The notes under the pieces are model-generated. The model saw only the letters and a list, made by a program, of their open reading frames with translations, was not told the DNA's origin and did no database searches. A program made the position numbers and the translations under genes. Shown piece after piece: positions 27,383-35,342 of a DNA stretch of 64,000 nt; position 1 is the stretch's first letter; every line of letters begins with the position of its first letter. Origin of the DNA: Sutcliffiella horikoshii (GTDB lineage Bacteria > Bacillota > Bacilli > Bacillales > Bacillaceae_I); NCBI RefSeq assembly GCF_021991925.1, contig NZ_RXZI01000001.1, positions 372,001 through 436,000 of the forward strand, in the 5' to 3' direction.

Positions 27383-28514
27383 GTTGTTTAATGGAGTAGA
27401 AGGTCCCTCTCCAGACAATGCCCCCTCTATAGAGGGTAAGGATAGTTGCTCGGGCAATGCTATAAATGAAAAGTAATACGGTAACAGGAAAAACGGTCAA
27501 ATATATATTTGAACCCTTCGCCATCTTGTTTGCTGTTTCATTGTAGGCTAGGAATAACATCAAGATACTCAAAGCAAAGGTTACTTGGGTGATCCCTGTT
27601 GTTGCAAACAATCCAATAAATGGGAAGAGTTGTGATAGAAATAAACCACTAATGGCAAACAACACCATGAAGTAGCTATAAAAGAGCCCTGCAAACGTGT
27701 TTTTTTCCAATCCTATAAGTGCAGAACGTAAGTCAGGATACCATTCCACCTGCAAATGATCCAGCGCAAGTGCCAAGTGTTGCTTCTTCCCGGCCTGTTT
27801 GATCATGCTGCCAAGCATCAAGTCATCATCAGGTCTCATTTTAATGTTTTTATGAGTCCCTATTCCCTCATACGCAGTTCTAGATAGAAGGTTGAAGGCG
27901 CCAATTCCAATCGCGGACTTACTACTTGGATCATTGGCTTTCCAAGGTCTTTTAAAAAAGCCAAAACCGAAAAGGAAGAATGAAATAAAAGCATTTGTCC
28001 AGAAACTGCTTCCTTTAAGGTTAGGAGCGAGTGTCAAATGGTCTAGACCTTTTTGCTGAAAGTATGTCATCGCCTTTGAGATGGTATCTTTTTGAAATAA
28101 GATGTCGGCATCAGTAAAAAGGATGTACTCTCCCTTGCTTTGAAGGAATCCTTCATACAAAGCATGATTTTTCCCAAGCCATCCTTCTTTAAGGTATTTT
28201 ATATGAATCACTTTCATTCTGGATTCCATATGAGCTAGATGGTTGAGAATGTCACCTGTCTGATCATTGGAGCGGTCATTAACCACAATCCATTCTATAT
28301 TGGAATAGGTCTGTTGAAATTGTGATAAGAGGCTAGCTTTAATGTGTTTTTCCTCATCTTTGGCCGCAACAATGATGGAAAGAAAGGGACCGTTATTATT
28401 TGAACGAGCCTCTTCCTGTACATTTTCCAGTTTTGTTATTTTCGTCATCCCTTGCCTGGCATCCAGCCACACAGCAAACCAGAAGAGAAAGGTGAATACC
28501 GCTAAATAGAGCAT
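27372..28514 (-). CDS. Membrane-anchored family 2 glycosyltransferase
   Basis: 380 residues: an N-terminal membrane helix (1-18), a GT-A domain (about 43-270) and three or four C-terminal helices. GT2 motifs are LSIIVAAKDEE, VNDRSNDQTGDI, FTDADILF (the DxD metal site) and RPDDDLMLGSMI (acceptor-side ED-like acid), with KNHALYEGF for the nucleotide sugar. This layout matches processive-like or carotenoid/hopanoid glycosyltransferases (CrtQ/HpnB-type). Probably glycosylates a lipid acceptor at the inner membrane face; acceptor unknown. ATG 28514 has GGAGGGACCACC upstream. Transcribed leftwards, after zagA but beyond its terminator. Confidence 0.85.
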   Translation of the reverse strand: MLYLAVFTFLFWFAVWLDARQGMTKITKLENVQEEARSNNNGPFLSIIVAAKDEEKHIKASLLSQFQQTYSNIEWIVVNDRSNDQTGDILNHLAHMESRMKVIHIKYLKEGWLGKNHALYEGFLQSKGEYILFTDADILFQKDTISKAMTYFQQKGLDHLTLAPNLKGSSFWTNAFISFFLFGFGFFKRPWKANDPSSKSAIGIGAFNLLSRTAYEGIGTHKNIKMRPDDDLMLGSMIKQAGKKQHLALALDHLQVEWYPDLRSALIGLEKNTFAGLFYSYFMVLFAISGLFLSQLFPFIGLFATTGITQVTFALSILMLFLAYNETANKMAKGSNIYLTVFPVTVLLFIYSIARATILTLYRGGIVWRGTFYSIKQLKK

Positions 28515-28560
28515 GGTGGTCCCTCCAGTACGTGATTACTGTATTGTACCGAAGAAAGAT

Positions 28561-28586
28561 GGAAAAAGCACCTGTAGAGGTGCTTT
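28561..28586 (-). terminator. Intrinsic terminator of zagA (minus strand)
   Basis: AAAGCACCT / AGGTGCTTT 9-bp stem with 4-base loop; on the minus strand it is followed by TTCC after the A-T closing pairs, 7 bases past the zagA stop. Confidence 0.75.
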
Positions 28587-28592
28587 CAGAAG

Positions 28593-29798
28593 TCAACCTG
28601 TTTGCTTATTTAACGTCCATGGGAAAGGGTCCGGCAGAGCAGACCAATCTTGATCGAATTCTTCAGGTGTCAATAAACAGCTGTCCAACTCTCTTGTCAG
28701 TTCCCCTCGGTCCATATCCACTCCTATAAGCACAAGTTTTGTCATCCTATCCCCAAATTCAGGGTCCCACTCCTGTGTCAAACGCGGGTTTTCCTTGATC
28801 ACTGCCTCTTGTTCCAATTTAGGGAGAGAGGCTACCCAATAAGAAACAGGTTGTAGTTGAACAGATGGACCTGCCTGGGAAAAAAGAAGCGCTACATTGT
28901 TCCGGGTGGCGCACCAGACAATCCCTTTGGCTCGGACGATCTCCTCAGGAAGGGCACTATACCATTCACTGAATCGCTCGGAATGGAAGGGGAGCCTGCG
29001 TTGATAAACAAAAGAGGTAATCCCATACTCTTCTGTTTCTGGTGTATGTTTTTGGTGACCAACTTGAAGCTCCTTCAACCAGCCAGCAGATGCACTTGCT
29101 TTTTCGAAATCAAACTTACCTGTGTTCAGTATAGAAGCAGGGTGGACATTAGAATGGGTCGTTCTAATGATAGTTGCCTCGGGTTGAAGTGTTTTTAGAA
29201 CTTTTTCCAGCTTTAGTAGTTCTTCTTCTGAAACAAGATCGCATTTGTTTAAGATCAAGACATCACAAAATTCAATCTGGTCGATCAACAAATCAGCAAT
29301 TTCTCGTGTATCTTCTTCACTCATTGCTTCCTTTCTGTCAAGAAGACTGTCTCCGGATTCAAAATCGTGCCAGAAACGATAAGCATCCACTACAGTAACC
29401 ATTGTATCAAGTCTACAAAACTTGGTTAAATCAATGCCTAGCTCTTCATCTATATAGGAAAAAGTTTGGGCAACAGGTACTGGCTCACTTATTCCTGTTG
29501 ATTCAATGAGAATATAATCAATATCTCCGGAAGTAGCCAGTTTTTCCACTTCTACAAGTAAATCTTCTCGAAGGGTACAGCAAATGCAACCGTTTGACAT
29601 TTCCACAAGTTTCTCATCTGTTCGAGAAAGGCTTCCACCCTGCCTCACCAATCCAGCATCAATGTTCACTTCGCTCATGTCATTGACAATCACCGCTACT
29701 TTCAATCCATCTCTATTATGTAAAACATGATTTAATAGTGTCGTTTTCCCAGCTCCTAAATAACCGCTTAGTACAGTGACAGGTACCTTTTTTGTCAT
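28593..29798 (-). CDS. zagA: COG0523 G3E GTPase, zinc metallochaperone ZagA (YciC)
   Basis: 401 residues. P-loop GYLGAGKT (12-19), the metal-binding CICC motif (71-74), the Walker B-like ESTGISEP and the guanine motif NKCD (about 183) are all present, followed by the CobW C-terminal domain. B. subtilis ZagA (YciC) is a zinc-deficiency-induced chaperone that delivers zinc to enzymes such as FolE. A near-perfect Zur box lies directly upstream, between the -10 and the start codon, so repression by Zur-Zn is expected. RBS TAGAGGAGA is 7 bases before the ATG. Confidence 0.93.
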   Translation of the reverse strand: MTKKVPVTVLSGYLGAGKTTLLNHVLHNRDGLKVAVIVNDMSEVNIDAGLVRQGGSLSRTDEKLVEMSNGCICCTLREDLLVEVEKLATSGDIDYILIESTGISEPVPVAQTFSYIDEELGIDLTKFCRLDTMVTVVDAYRFWHDFESGDSLLDRKEAMSEEDTREIADLLIDQIEFCDVLILNKCDLVSEEELLKLEKVLKTLQPEATIIRTTHSNVHPASILNTGKFDFEKASASAGWLKELQVGHQKHTPETEEYGITSFVYQRRLPFHSERFSEWYSALPEEIVRAKGIVWCATRNNVALLFSQAGPSVQLQPVSYWVASLPKLEQEAVIKENPRLTQEWDPEFGDRMTKLVLIGVDMDRGELTRELDSCLLTPEEFDQDWSALPDPFPWTLNKQTG

Positions 29799-29820
29799 AT
29801 AAAAATCTCCTCTAATTTTA

Positions 29821-29841
29821 AATAGTAATGATTACGATTTA
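29821..29841 (-). promoter_or_regulatory. Zur box of zagA
   Basis: A 21-bp palindrome: AAATAGTAAT, central G, ATTACGATTT. It matches the Bacillus Zur consensus (AAATCGTAAT-N-ATTACGATTT) with a single mismatch. It lies just downstream of the -10. Confidence 0.93.
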
Positions 29842-29843
29842 TA

Positions 29844-29872
29844 TCGTAACTTAGAAAAGTAACTATGTAAAG
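29844..29872 (-). promoter_or_regulatory. Promoter of zagA (minus strand)
   Basis: On the minus strand: -35 TTTACA (29872-29867), 17-bp spacer, -10 TACGAT (29849-29844). Its -10 ends 2 bp before the Zur box. Confidence 0.75.
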
Positions 29873-29946
29873 AAAATTAAATAATACTCATGCTATTAAT
29901 TAATATGGTAGAATATAGAAAAAGGGGTAAAAGGGCTGAGATCATC

Positions 29947-30138
29947 ATGATATGGATATTTTTCATCAGTTTTACGGTACTTGTGGCAATATTCTTCTAT
30001 TTTCTAAATCTATCTTTAAAAAAGCATCACGAAATTTATGGCAGCAAGTTCGTTCGTCCTTCTATGTGTGTGTCATGTGGCAGAGAATATTTTAATAGTT
30101 CTTCTAATTTCTGTGATGGTTGTAAAAACAGAGGATAA
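29947..30138 (+). CDS. Small membrane protein with C-terminal zinc-ribbon-like Cys pairs
   Basis: 63 residues from ATG 29947: one membrane helix (MIWIFFISFTVLVAIFFYFL) then SMCVSCGREYFNSSSNFCDGC, two CxxC pairs that could bind one zinc. The frame extends upstream to 29890, but no ribosome site fits those starts; AAGGGCTGAG before 29947 is weak but usable. Unknown function. Its terminator is split by element A5. Confidence 0.6.
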   Translation: MIWIFFISFTVLVAIFFYFLNLSLKKHHEIYGSKFVRPSMCVSCGREYFNSSSNFCDGCKNRG

Positions 30139-30150
30139 GCTAAGGGGGGT

Positions 30151-30172
30151 GATTCTAAAATTAGAATCATCT
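30151..30172 (+). repeat. Left copy of the duplicated terminator hairpin flanking element A5
   Basis: GATTCTAA / TTAGAATC 8-bp perfect stem with AA loop plus ATCT. 21 of 22 bases match 30388-30409. It is followed by CAGTG, not by a T-run. Confidence 0.85.
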
Positions 30173-30387
30173 CAGTGTGTAGACAAAGTCCAAAAATGAT
30201 AAAAATCTCTAGTTGATCGCAGTGGAAGGAGCGGAGACTCCTGCGGGAGGAAGGGACAGGGAAGACCCCGCAGGGCGTAGCCCGAGGAGGCTTCCGGACC
30301 GCCCGCGGAAAGCGAAGCTACTGCAACGAAGATCAACTCTTCCAACAGATAACCAAACTAATTTATAGTTTGTCAATAGCCTAGGAT
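30173..30387 (+). mobile_element. Terminator-inserted palindromic element, copy A5
   Basis: 215 bp, nearly identical to A4 through the core (CTCCTGCGGGAGGAAGGGA, GAAGACCCCGCAGGGCGTAG and so on). Left end CAGTGTGTAGACAAAGTCC; right end TTTATAGTTTGTCAATAGCC, where the outermost bases have drifted. The very high identity of A5 to A4 over the core, in contrast to unrelated flanking hairpins, argues for recent copying between terminators. No coding capacity. Confidence 0.85.
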
Positions 30388-30417
30388 GTTTCTAAAATTA
30401 GAATCATCTTTTTTTAT
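30388..30417 (+). terminator. Intrinsic terminator, right copy of the duplicated hairpin
   Basis: TTCTAA / TTAGAA stem (one arm base changed relative to the left copy), ATC, then TTTTTTT. Confidence 0.8.
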
Positions 30418-30477
30418 ATGAACCTTCTACTTTCTACTAAAATGGCATATTCATAAGATAGAAAGGAGGAGAGGAAG

Positions 30478-31626
30478 ATAGAATCTACCAACCGGACCGG
30501 ATTTTTTCTATTCATTAATAACACTGTCCTTTTCATGATTATTCTATTTGTGGTCATCTCCACCATCACAACTGTTCTATCCACTAGACTTTCCTCTGAG
30601 TATATCGGGAACATACTAAGGAATGTGCAGTCAACAGAGTTGTATTTGACCATCATTCAAAGTCAGAACCACTATATGACCGGCAAGGATGTCGAAGTTC
30701 CTAATCTTCCAATCATGGAATTCACGTTTGAACTGGCAACCAATTTAAAGCCGTATGATATCAGAAGTTTTCTAGGAAACGAGATTCCCGGATTCTATGC
30801 CTATGACACACAGTTCTATGTAGCTGGAAAAGGAACCGACTATACCGATATCCCGTTTGAATCCGTCGCGCCGATGGAAGTACTCCTGAAAGAACGGGAA
30901 ATTGCAGAGGAGATGCTTTTGGCGGATGAGAAAGAAAATGAGCAGGCACCTGCACCGGAAAAGTCGATGGATGAGACGATTGTGCATATCTATCAATCTC
31001 ATAGTTGGGAATCTTATTTGCCACTATTGAAAAATGTCAACAACCCTAATGATGCAACTAGTAACAATCCAGATGTGAACGTAATAGCTGTAGGGAAAAT
31101 GTTAAAAGAGGAGTTGGGTGATAAGGGGATAAAGGCAAATCACGATACAAGGAATGTTCCTCAAGATTTACAGGCAAGGGGATGGGATGCCAATCAATCT
31201 TATAAATATTCAAGAGAAACGGTTGAGGCAGCCATGGTTTTTAATAATGATGTAAAATATTTGATAGATATTCACAGGGACTCCGCTCGAAAAGATAAAA
31301 CAACAGAGGAAATTGGAGGAAAGAAATATGCAAGACTCATGTTTGTAGTTGGAACGGCGCATAAAGGCTATGAACAAAATTTAGAGTTTGCAGAACGAAT
31401 TCATAATGAGATAGAGGAAAAGTATCCTGGGCTCAGCAGGGGTGTCTTTCCAAAAGGGAAGTCAACAGGGAACGGCTTGTACAATCAAGATCTCTCCAAC
31501 AGGGCCATCCTTTTGGAAGTAGGTGGAGTGGACAATAATTTGGAGGAAGCGCGAAACTCCATTAAGGCATTTGCAGATATCTACAGTGAAATTGTCTGGG
31601 AAGAAAGGGAAGCGGGAGAGTTTTGA
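30478..31626 (+). CDS. spoIIP: Stage II sporulation protein P (SpoIIP family), no ATG/GTG/TTG at the expected start
   Basis: An N-terminal membrane helix (FFLFINNTVLFMIILFVVIS), a variable spacer (to about residue 165) and the SpoIIP hydrolase domain with IVHIYQSHSWESY (metal His), LIDIHRDS (His/Asp) and LLEVGGVDN (Glu). SpoIIP is an amidase/endopeptidase that thins septal peptidoglycan during engulfment, partnered by SpoIID and SpoIIM. The first standard codon is ATG 30535, but that would begin inside the membrane helix. A perfect AAAGGAGG at 30462-30469 points to ATA 30478 as the start; an in-frame stop lies at 30454. It may be a paralogue, as the canonical gpr-spoIIP context is absent. Confidence 0.85.
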   Translation: MESTNRTGFFLFINNTVLFMIILFVVISTITTVLSTRLSSEYIGNILRNVQSTELYLTIIQSQNHYMTGKDVEVPNLPIMEFTFELATNLKPYDIRSFLGNEIPGFYAYDTQFYVAGKGTDYTDIPFESVAPMEVLLKEREIAEEMLLADEKENEQAPAPEKSMDETIVHIYQSHSWESYLPLLKNVNNPNDATSNNPDVNVIAVGKMLKEELGDKGIKANHDTRNVPQDLQARGWDANQSYKYSRETVEAAMVFNNDVKYLIDIHRDSARKDKTTEEIGGKKYARLMFVVGTAHKGYEQNLEFAERIHNEIEEKYPGLSRGVFPKGKSTGNGLYNQDLSNRAILLEVGGVDNNLEEARNSIKAFADIYSEIVWEEREAGEF

Positions 31627-31633
31627 TGAGGGA

Positions 31634-31795
31634 GTGAGCAGGATTAAATATACGTTTTTTTGGTTGGTTTTAATGTTTGTTGCGATTGTCATTTCGTTTA
31701 ACTATTTTCACTGGATTGCTACATTGGCTTCTTTTTTGGCAGGGGTTATTGTGATTTCTGTTTCGTTGTTTGAGGATTTTTATATGGCGAAGTGA
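31634..31795 (+). CDS. Small two-helix membrane protein following spoIIP
   Basis: 53 residues from GTG 31634, 7 bases after the spoIIP stop: a short basic N-terminus (SRIKY) and two hydrophobic segments separated by FNYFHW, ending SLFEDFYMAK. No family recognised. The GAGGGA before the GTG is very close, so translation may depend on ribosomes arriving from spoIIP. Weak evidence apart from coupling and the clear membrane pattern. Confidence 0.5.
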   Translation: MSRIKYTFFWLVLMFVAIVISFNYFHWIATLASFLAGVIVISVSLFEDFYMAK

Positions 31796-31860
31796 AGGGA
31801 GCAGGATATTATTCTGCTCTTTTGATTGGTATGGAGATACATCCTTCAGATAGAAGGCTA

Positions 31861-31990
31861 TTCTACAGGTTACGCTACATCTTCTACCTTTTAACGGAGG
31901 ACTTCTACATTTCCCGAAGCAATTTCTACATTTCCCAGCTGTACTTCTACCACTTGGGTCCAATCTTCTACAGCTTGTCTTATTTTAAGA
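31861..31990 (+). repeat. 21-bp periodic TTCTAC repeat (six units)
   Basis: TTCTAC occurs at 31861, 31882, 31903, 31924, 31945 and 31966, exactly 21 bases apart; units 3 and 4 also share ATTTCCC. In the + frame from GTG 31792 this reads as a 69-residue chain in which FY recurs every seven residues, but that frame has no convincing ribosome site and no recognised family. The 21-bp period equals two helical turns, so a DNA-level or coding origin are both possible. This gap (31796-32077) otherwise shows nothing clear. Confidence 0.75.
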
Positions 31991-32077
31991 TAAATAGCTA
32001 GGCTAGTCGTAAAGGGATTTTGTTATTTTTATAGAAGTATAGAATAAATAACTTATTGGGAGATGATTTGAAAATGT

Positions 32078-32914
32078 ATGGGATTTTTAACTAAACATGA
32101 ACAACGAGATACGCGGATACCTCTAGAGAGGGAGAAACTAAAGGAAACCATATATAAGGATCTTGTCCGTGATGCGAATATATTCGCTTTCTTCTATGGG
32201 GGATCACTCGCAAAGGGAAACGAAGATGTGTTTTCTGACTTAGACCTTCGTGTCATAGTAAAAGATGAAGCTTTCGAAGCTTATCGTTCGAATAAAAAAG
32301 AACGCGCCAAACTCTGGGGCGAAGTGTTATATTATGAGGATTTTCCATGGGCGTCCTATTCCATTGCGCATTATCGCTCTTTTATCAAAGTGGATACATT
32401 TTATTACCGCCAATCTGACTTGCAACCTTCTCCTTATATGAAGCATCTATTGATTGAACATGATCCTAAGGGGATCGTCTCTCAGTTAAGGGATGAGTCG
32501 CAGTCAATAAACTATCCATTTTCACAAGATGAATTTGAAGTGTGGCGAGGAAAATTCTTTGCTTTTCTACACGAGTTGTATCGCCGTGTCCAACGTGGGG
32601 AATTTAATTATGCTTTCCAGCTGATACATTCCATGAGCTATTCCATTGTAGTAGGTTGGTATGTAGAAATGGGAGAGGTCCCCAATTCATTTGGCGACTG
32701 GTCTAAGGTAGAAGGACCGAGAAGTCCGTTGAGTGAAGAGCGGTTGAACATGTTGGTAAAATGGGATGTAGGAAAGCGTGATGCAGAAAAGTTGTTTCAA
32801 ATTGCAAGAAGTCAAGTAGAAGAGTTCATCCGGATCCATCGCGTTCTTGCCAAAAGGATAGGTGTACCTGTCAATGACGAGTGGATAAGCGAAATAATAG
32901 AGATGGTCCTATGA
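32078..32914 (+). CDS. Nucleotidyltransferase (pol beta superfamily), AadK/lincosamide-NTase-like
   Basis: 278 residues. FFYGGSLAKGNEDVFSDLDLRV (about 38-59) is the GS-x9-DxD catalytic motif of minimal nucleotidyltransferases, with two Asp for Mg2+. The C-terminal half is helical with HSMSYSIVVGWYVEM and a four-helix character like KNTase/AadK C-terminal domains. Members adenylylate antibiotics or unknown small molecules; the substrate here is unknown. The start ATG 32078 is the second of two near-by ATGs (the 32074 one ends after six codons); GGGAG lies about 15 bases upstream. Confidence 0.8.
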   Translation: MGFLTKHEQRDTRIPLEREKLKETIYKDLVRDANIFAFFYGGSLAKGNEDVFSDLDLRVIVKDEAFEAYRSNKKERAKLWGEVLYYEDFPWASYSIAHYRSFIKVDTFYYRQSDLQPSPYMKHLLIEHDPKGIVSQLRDESQSINYPFSQDEFEVWRGKFFAFLHELYRRVQRGEFNYAFQLIHSMSYSIVVGWYVEMGEVPNSFGDWSKVEGPRSPLSEERLNMLVKWDVGKRDAEKLFQIARSQVEEFIRIHRVLAKRIGVPVNDEWISEIIEMVL

Positions 32915-32928
32915 ATAGAGGTTGAAAG

Positions 32929-32961
32929 GCAGCATGTGCTCAAGCATGTTGCTTTTCTTTT
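32929..32961 (+). terminator. Intrinsic terminator
   Basis: GCAGCATG / CATGTTGC 8-bp stem (one G-U pair), 8-base loop, TTTTCTTTTG tail. Confidence 0.8.
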
Positions 32962-33052
32962 GTATTAGGGAATAGTATCCGTGAGCAATTCATTTGCTAT
33001 CATTTTTTGCATTTGTCATAATGCATACAAAATATAAGGGAGAGTGTAATCA

Positions 33053-33697
33053 ATGAAAGTAACAGTAGTAGGAGCTAACGGACAAATTGGCAAACAGCTT
33101 GTGCATTTCTTAAAAGAGGAAGATGGATACACCCCTATCGCAATGGTACGGAAAGAAGAGCAAGCAGATAGTTTTGCAGAAGATGGTATTGAATCGGTCT
33201 TGGCTGACTTGGAAGGATCTGTGGATGCTCTTGTTAAGGCCTTTAGTGGCAGTGATGCAGTGGTGTTTTCTGCCGGGTCTGGAGGAAGCACAGGATTAGA
33301 TAAAACGTTATTAATAGATTTGGATGGTGCGGCCAAAACTGTGGAAGCTGCTGAGAAAGCAGGCATTTCCCGTTATGTGATGGTAAGTGCTTTCCAGGCT
33401 GACAATCGGGAAAATTGGAATGACGAGCTTCGTCCCTATTATGTAGCCAAGCATTATGCAGATAAGGTGTTAATGGCAAGTGGCTTGGATTACACAATCG
33501 TCCGCCCTGGTGGTTTGTTAAATGAATCAGGTACTGGCAAAGTGAAAATCGGCGATAAGGTTGAACCCGGATCCATCGCTAGAGAAGATGTAGCAAGAGT
33601 ATTGCTTGAAGTACTAGGAGCGAAAAACACGTATGGTGCTGCATTTGATGTGGTGGATGGAGAAGATAGCATAGAACATGCTGTGAGTAAGATATAA
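33053..33697 (+). CDS. yhfK: NAD(P)-binding atypical SDR protein YhfK
   Basis: 214 residues, identical in length to B. subtilis YhfK and matching its landmarks: VVGANGQIGKQL (Rossmann glycine loop, 5-16), VFSAGSGGSTGLDKTLLIDLDGA, PYYVAKHYADK (YxxxK-like) and TIVRPGGL. Atypical SDR fold with one NAD(P). Substrate unknown in Bacillus; related proteins are flavin reductase or NmrA-like. The RBS GGGAGAG precedes ATG 33053. Single gene with its own terminator. Confidence 0.9.
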   Translation: MKVTVVGANGQIGKQLVHFLKEEDGYTPIAMVRKEEQADSFAEDGIESVLADLEGSVDALVKAFSGSDAVVFSAGSGGSTGLDKTLLIDLDGAAKTVEAAEKAGISRYVMVSAFQADNRENWNDELRPYYVAKHYADKVLMASGLDYTIVRPGGLLNESGTGKVKIGDKVEPGSIAREDVARVLLEVLGAKNTYGAAFDVVDGEDSIEHAVSKI

Positions 33698-33707
33698 TGT
33701 TCCTTTA

Positions 33708-33744
33708 AAGGGCTGTCTCGAGTGAAGAGGCAGCCTTTTTTTTT
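33708..33744 (+). terminator. Intrinsic terminator of yhfK
   Basis: GGGCTG / CAGCCT stem (with flanking A-T pairs and one G-U) and a long TTTTTTTTT tail. Confidence 0.82.
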
Positions 33745-33756
33745 GATTCTTGCGTA

Positions 33757-33914
33757 TTATTTTCCGTTATCGGATATACGAGCCGTAAAGGGTAACTTAT
33801 TTTCCGTTAGTGAAATATACGAGCCGTTAAGCGGAATTTATTTTCCATTAGCGAAATATATGAGCCGTTAAGCGAAATTTATTTGCCATTAGCTAAATAT
33901 ACGAGCCGTTCGAC
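33757..33914 (+). repeat. Tandem repeat of four 40-41 bp units
   Basis: Units start at 33757, 33797, 33838 and 33879 and share TTATTTTCCRTTAG, then AATATACGAGCCGTTAAG. The last unit is partial (about 36 bp). There are no spacers of unique sequence between units. It sits in the 337-base gap between yhfK and the next gene, which otherwise holds the yhfK terminator and an AT-rich promoter region. Confidence 0.8.
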
Positions 33915-34034
33915 AATTTACACCATAAATAGACATTAACATTCCCCTCTCATTCCTAGTCAAAATTGAAACTAAATCGAACCCCATTTCGTTATAGTAA
34001 ATAGACATACTATACCAAATAAGGAAGAACTAAC

Positions 34035-34613
34035 ATGATAACAAAAAAGAGACTGAAAACAATCACGAAAATTACGCTTGTTCCCCTGATAATATACCTT
34101 ATCATTGTACACTCGTTAATCTATCAATCTGCCAAGCAGGAGCCTCCAGAGGAAGTGGATTATCTGATTGTGTTAGGTGCTAGAGTCAAAGGGGAAATGA
34201 TGACGAAGGCCCTGTTATTCAGAGTGGAAGCGGCGTTGGAATACCTCCGGGAAAATCCGAATACGAAAGTCATTGCCTCCGGTGGTCAGGGACCGGGAGA
34301 GGATATTACCGAAGCAGAAGCAATGAGAAGATACTTTGTAGCAAATGGTATTGATGAGGACAGAATCCTATTGGAAGACCGTTCCACCACCACTTTTGAG
34401 AACCTTTCCTTTTCACGAGAGTTGATTGGAGAAGATGCATCGGTTGCCATTGTAAGCAATGATTTTCATGTATATCGAGCTTCTATAATAGGGAAGAGGT
34501 TGGATTTTGCTGAAGTGCACACCCTTGCTGGGAGGACTCCCACAATAGCGATTTTTAAGTTATGGTCACGGGAGTATTTTGCTGTGGCGAAAACTTGGTT
34601 GGTGGATAAGTAG
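34035..34613 (+). CDS. SanA/YdcF/ElyC family (DUF218) protein
   Basis: 192 residues: an N-terminal basic segment and one membrane helix (LVPLIIYLIIVHSLIY) followed by the DUF218 domain. Motifs are DYLIVLGARVKG, SGGQGPGEDITEAEAMRRYF and LEDRSTTTFENLSFS, ending with SNDFHVYRA. The domain probably faces outside. Relatives (ElyC, SanA) affect envelope integrity, possibly acting on lipid-linked precursors; activity is not known. ATG 34035 follows AAGGAAGAAC. The gap after it contains a doubled AAAACGGTACTCATA and then the terminator at 34793. Confidence 0.85.
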   Translation: MITKKRLKTITKITLVPLIIYLIIVHSLIYQSAKQEPPEEVDYLIVLGARVKGEMMTKALLFRVEAALEYLRENPNTKVIASGGQGPGEDITEAEAMRRYFVANGIDEDRILLEDRSTTTFENLSFSRELIGEDASVAIVSNDFHVYRASIIGKRLDFAEVHTLAGRTPTIAIFKLWSREYFAVAKTWLVDK

Positions 34614-34792
34614 TGGAGAATGAAACGCGGAAAGCAAACAACAGGAAAAAACGGTACTCATACAAGCTGTATGAGTCCCCAAGATCAAACATTAGAAGAA
34701 AACGGTACTCATAGTGAATCAAGCAACCCTTCATGCATTGAAATCATATCTCATTCCCATCAAATAAAAGACCATAATTGTCCCCTTGCTTG

Positions 34793-34822
34793 AACCTCCA
34801 TAACTCAAAAGGAGGTTTTTTC
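34793..34822 (+). terminator. Intrinsic terminator
   Basis: AACCTCC / GGAGGTT 7-bp stem, 11-base loop, TTTTT tail, about 180 bases after the DUF218 gene. Confidence 0.8.
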
Positions 34823-34874
34823 TATCCAGACTTTCCTATATAATAAGCTGTACTAGAAATAATGAGGTGAAAAT

Positions 34875-35342
34875 ATGCTATACATTCTTTCACAACTGGG
34901 GTTCAGCTTCATAGCCGCAGCAGGATTTGGTGTGTTATTTAATGCACCAAGGAGAGCTTTGGTCCATTGTGGTACGGTAGGTATGATTGGCTGGATTTTT
35001 TACATAGTGTTAGCGGATGCAGGTGTTGATCCGGAAGTCGCTTCTTTTGTTGGGGCATTTATGGTGGCGCTTGTTGGTCATATTATGGCCAAACGTTTCA
35101 GAATGCCGATGATCATTTTCAGTGTAGCGGGGATTATCCCATTGGTTCCTGGAGGTCTAGCTTATAATACGATGAGGAATATTGCTGAAAATGATTACCT
35201 TGCAGCCATCCCGTTGGCAGCAAAAGCATTCATGATTTCCGGTGCGATAGCAATGGGACTGGTGTTTGCTGAAGTCATCATGCAGCTTGTCGTAAAGGTT
35301 ATGAAAAGATTATCCATTAATGCGAAACGAGAGGTGAGCTAG
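34875..35342 (+). CDS. Threonine/serine exporter, small subunit (ThrE_2/DUF3815, YjjB-like)
   Basis: 155 residues with four or five helices, the second half of ThrE-type exporters as a separate polypeptide. PLVPGGLAYNTMRNI matches the conserved P-x-x-P-G loop of the family. It should pair with the next gene product, which carries the other half, to export threonine, serine or small organic acids across the membrane. The RBS GAGGTGAAAAT precedes ATG 34875. It runs into the next start (stop TAG 35340-35342, GTG at 35343). Confidence 0.88.
   Translation: MLYILSQLGFSFIAAAGFGVLFNAPRRALVHCGTVGMIGWIFYIVLADAGVDPEVASFVGAFMVALVGHIMAKRFRMPMIIFSVAGIIPLVPGGLAYNTMRNIAENDYLAAIPLAAKAFMISGAIAMGLVFAEVIMQLVVKVMKRLSINAKREVS

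Noticed and set aside
31792-32001. A 69-residue protein with FY heptads as a real gene
   Set aside because: GTG start overlaps the preceding stop without a usable ribosome site, composition is odd and no family is known; kept only as a repeat observation.
33757-33914. CRISPR array candidate
   Set aside because: The four units are directly tandem with no unique spacers and no cas genes lie nearby.
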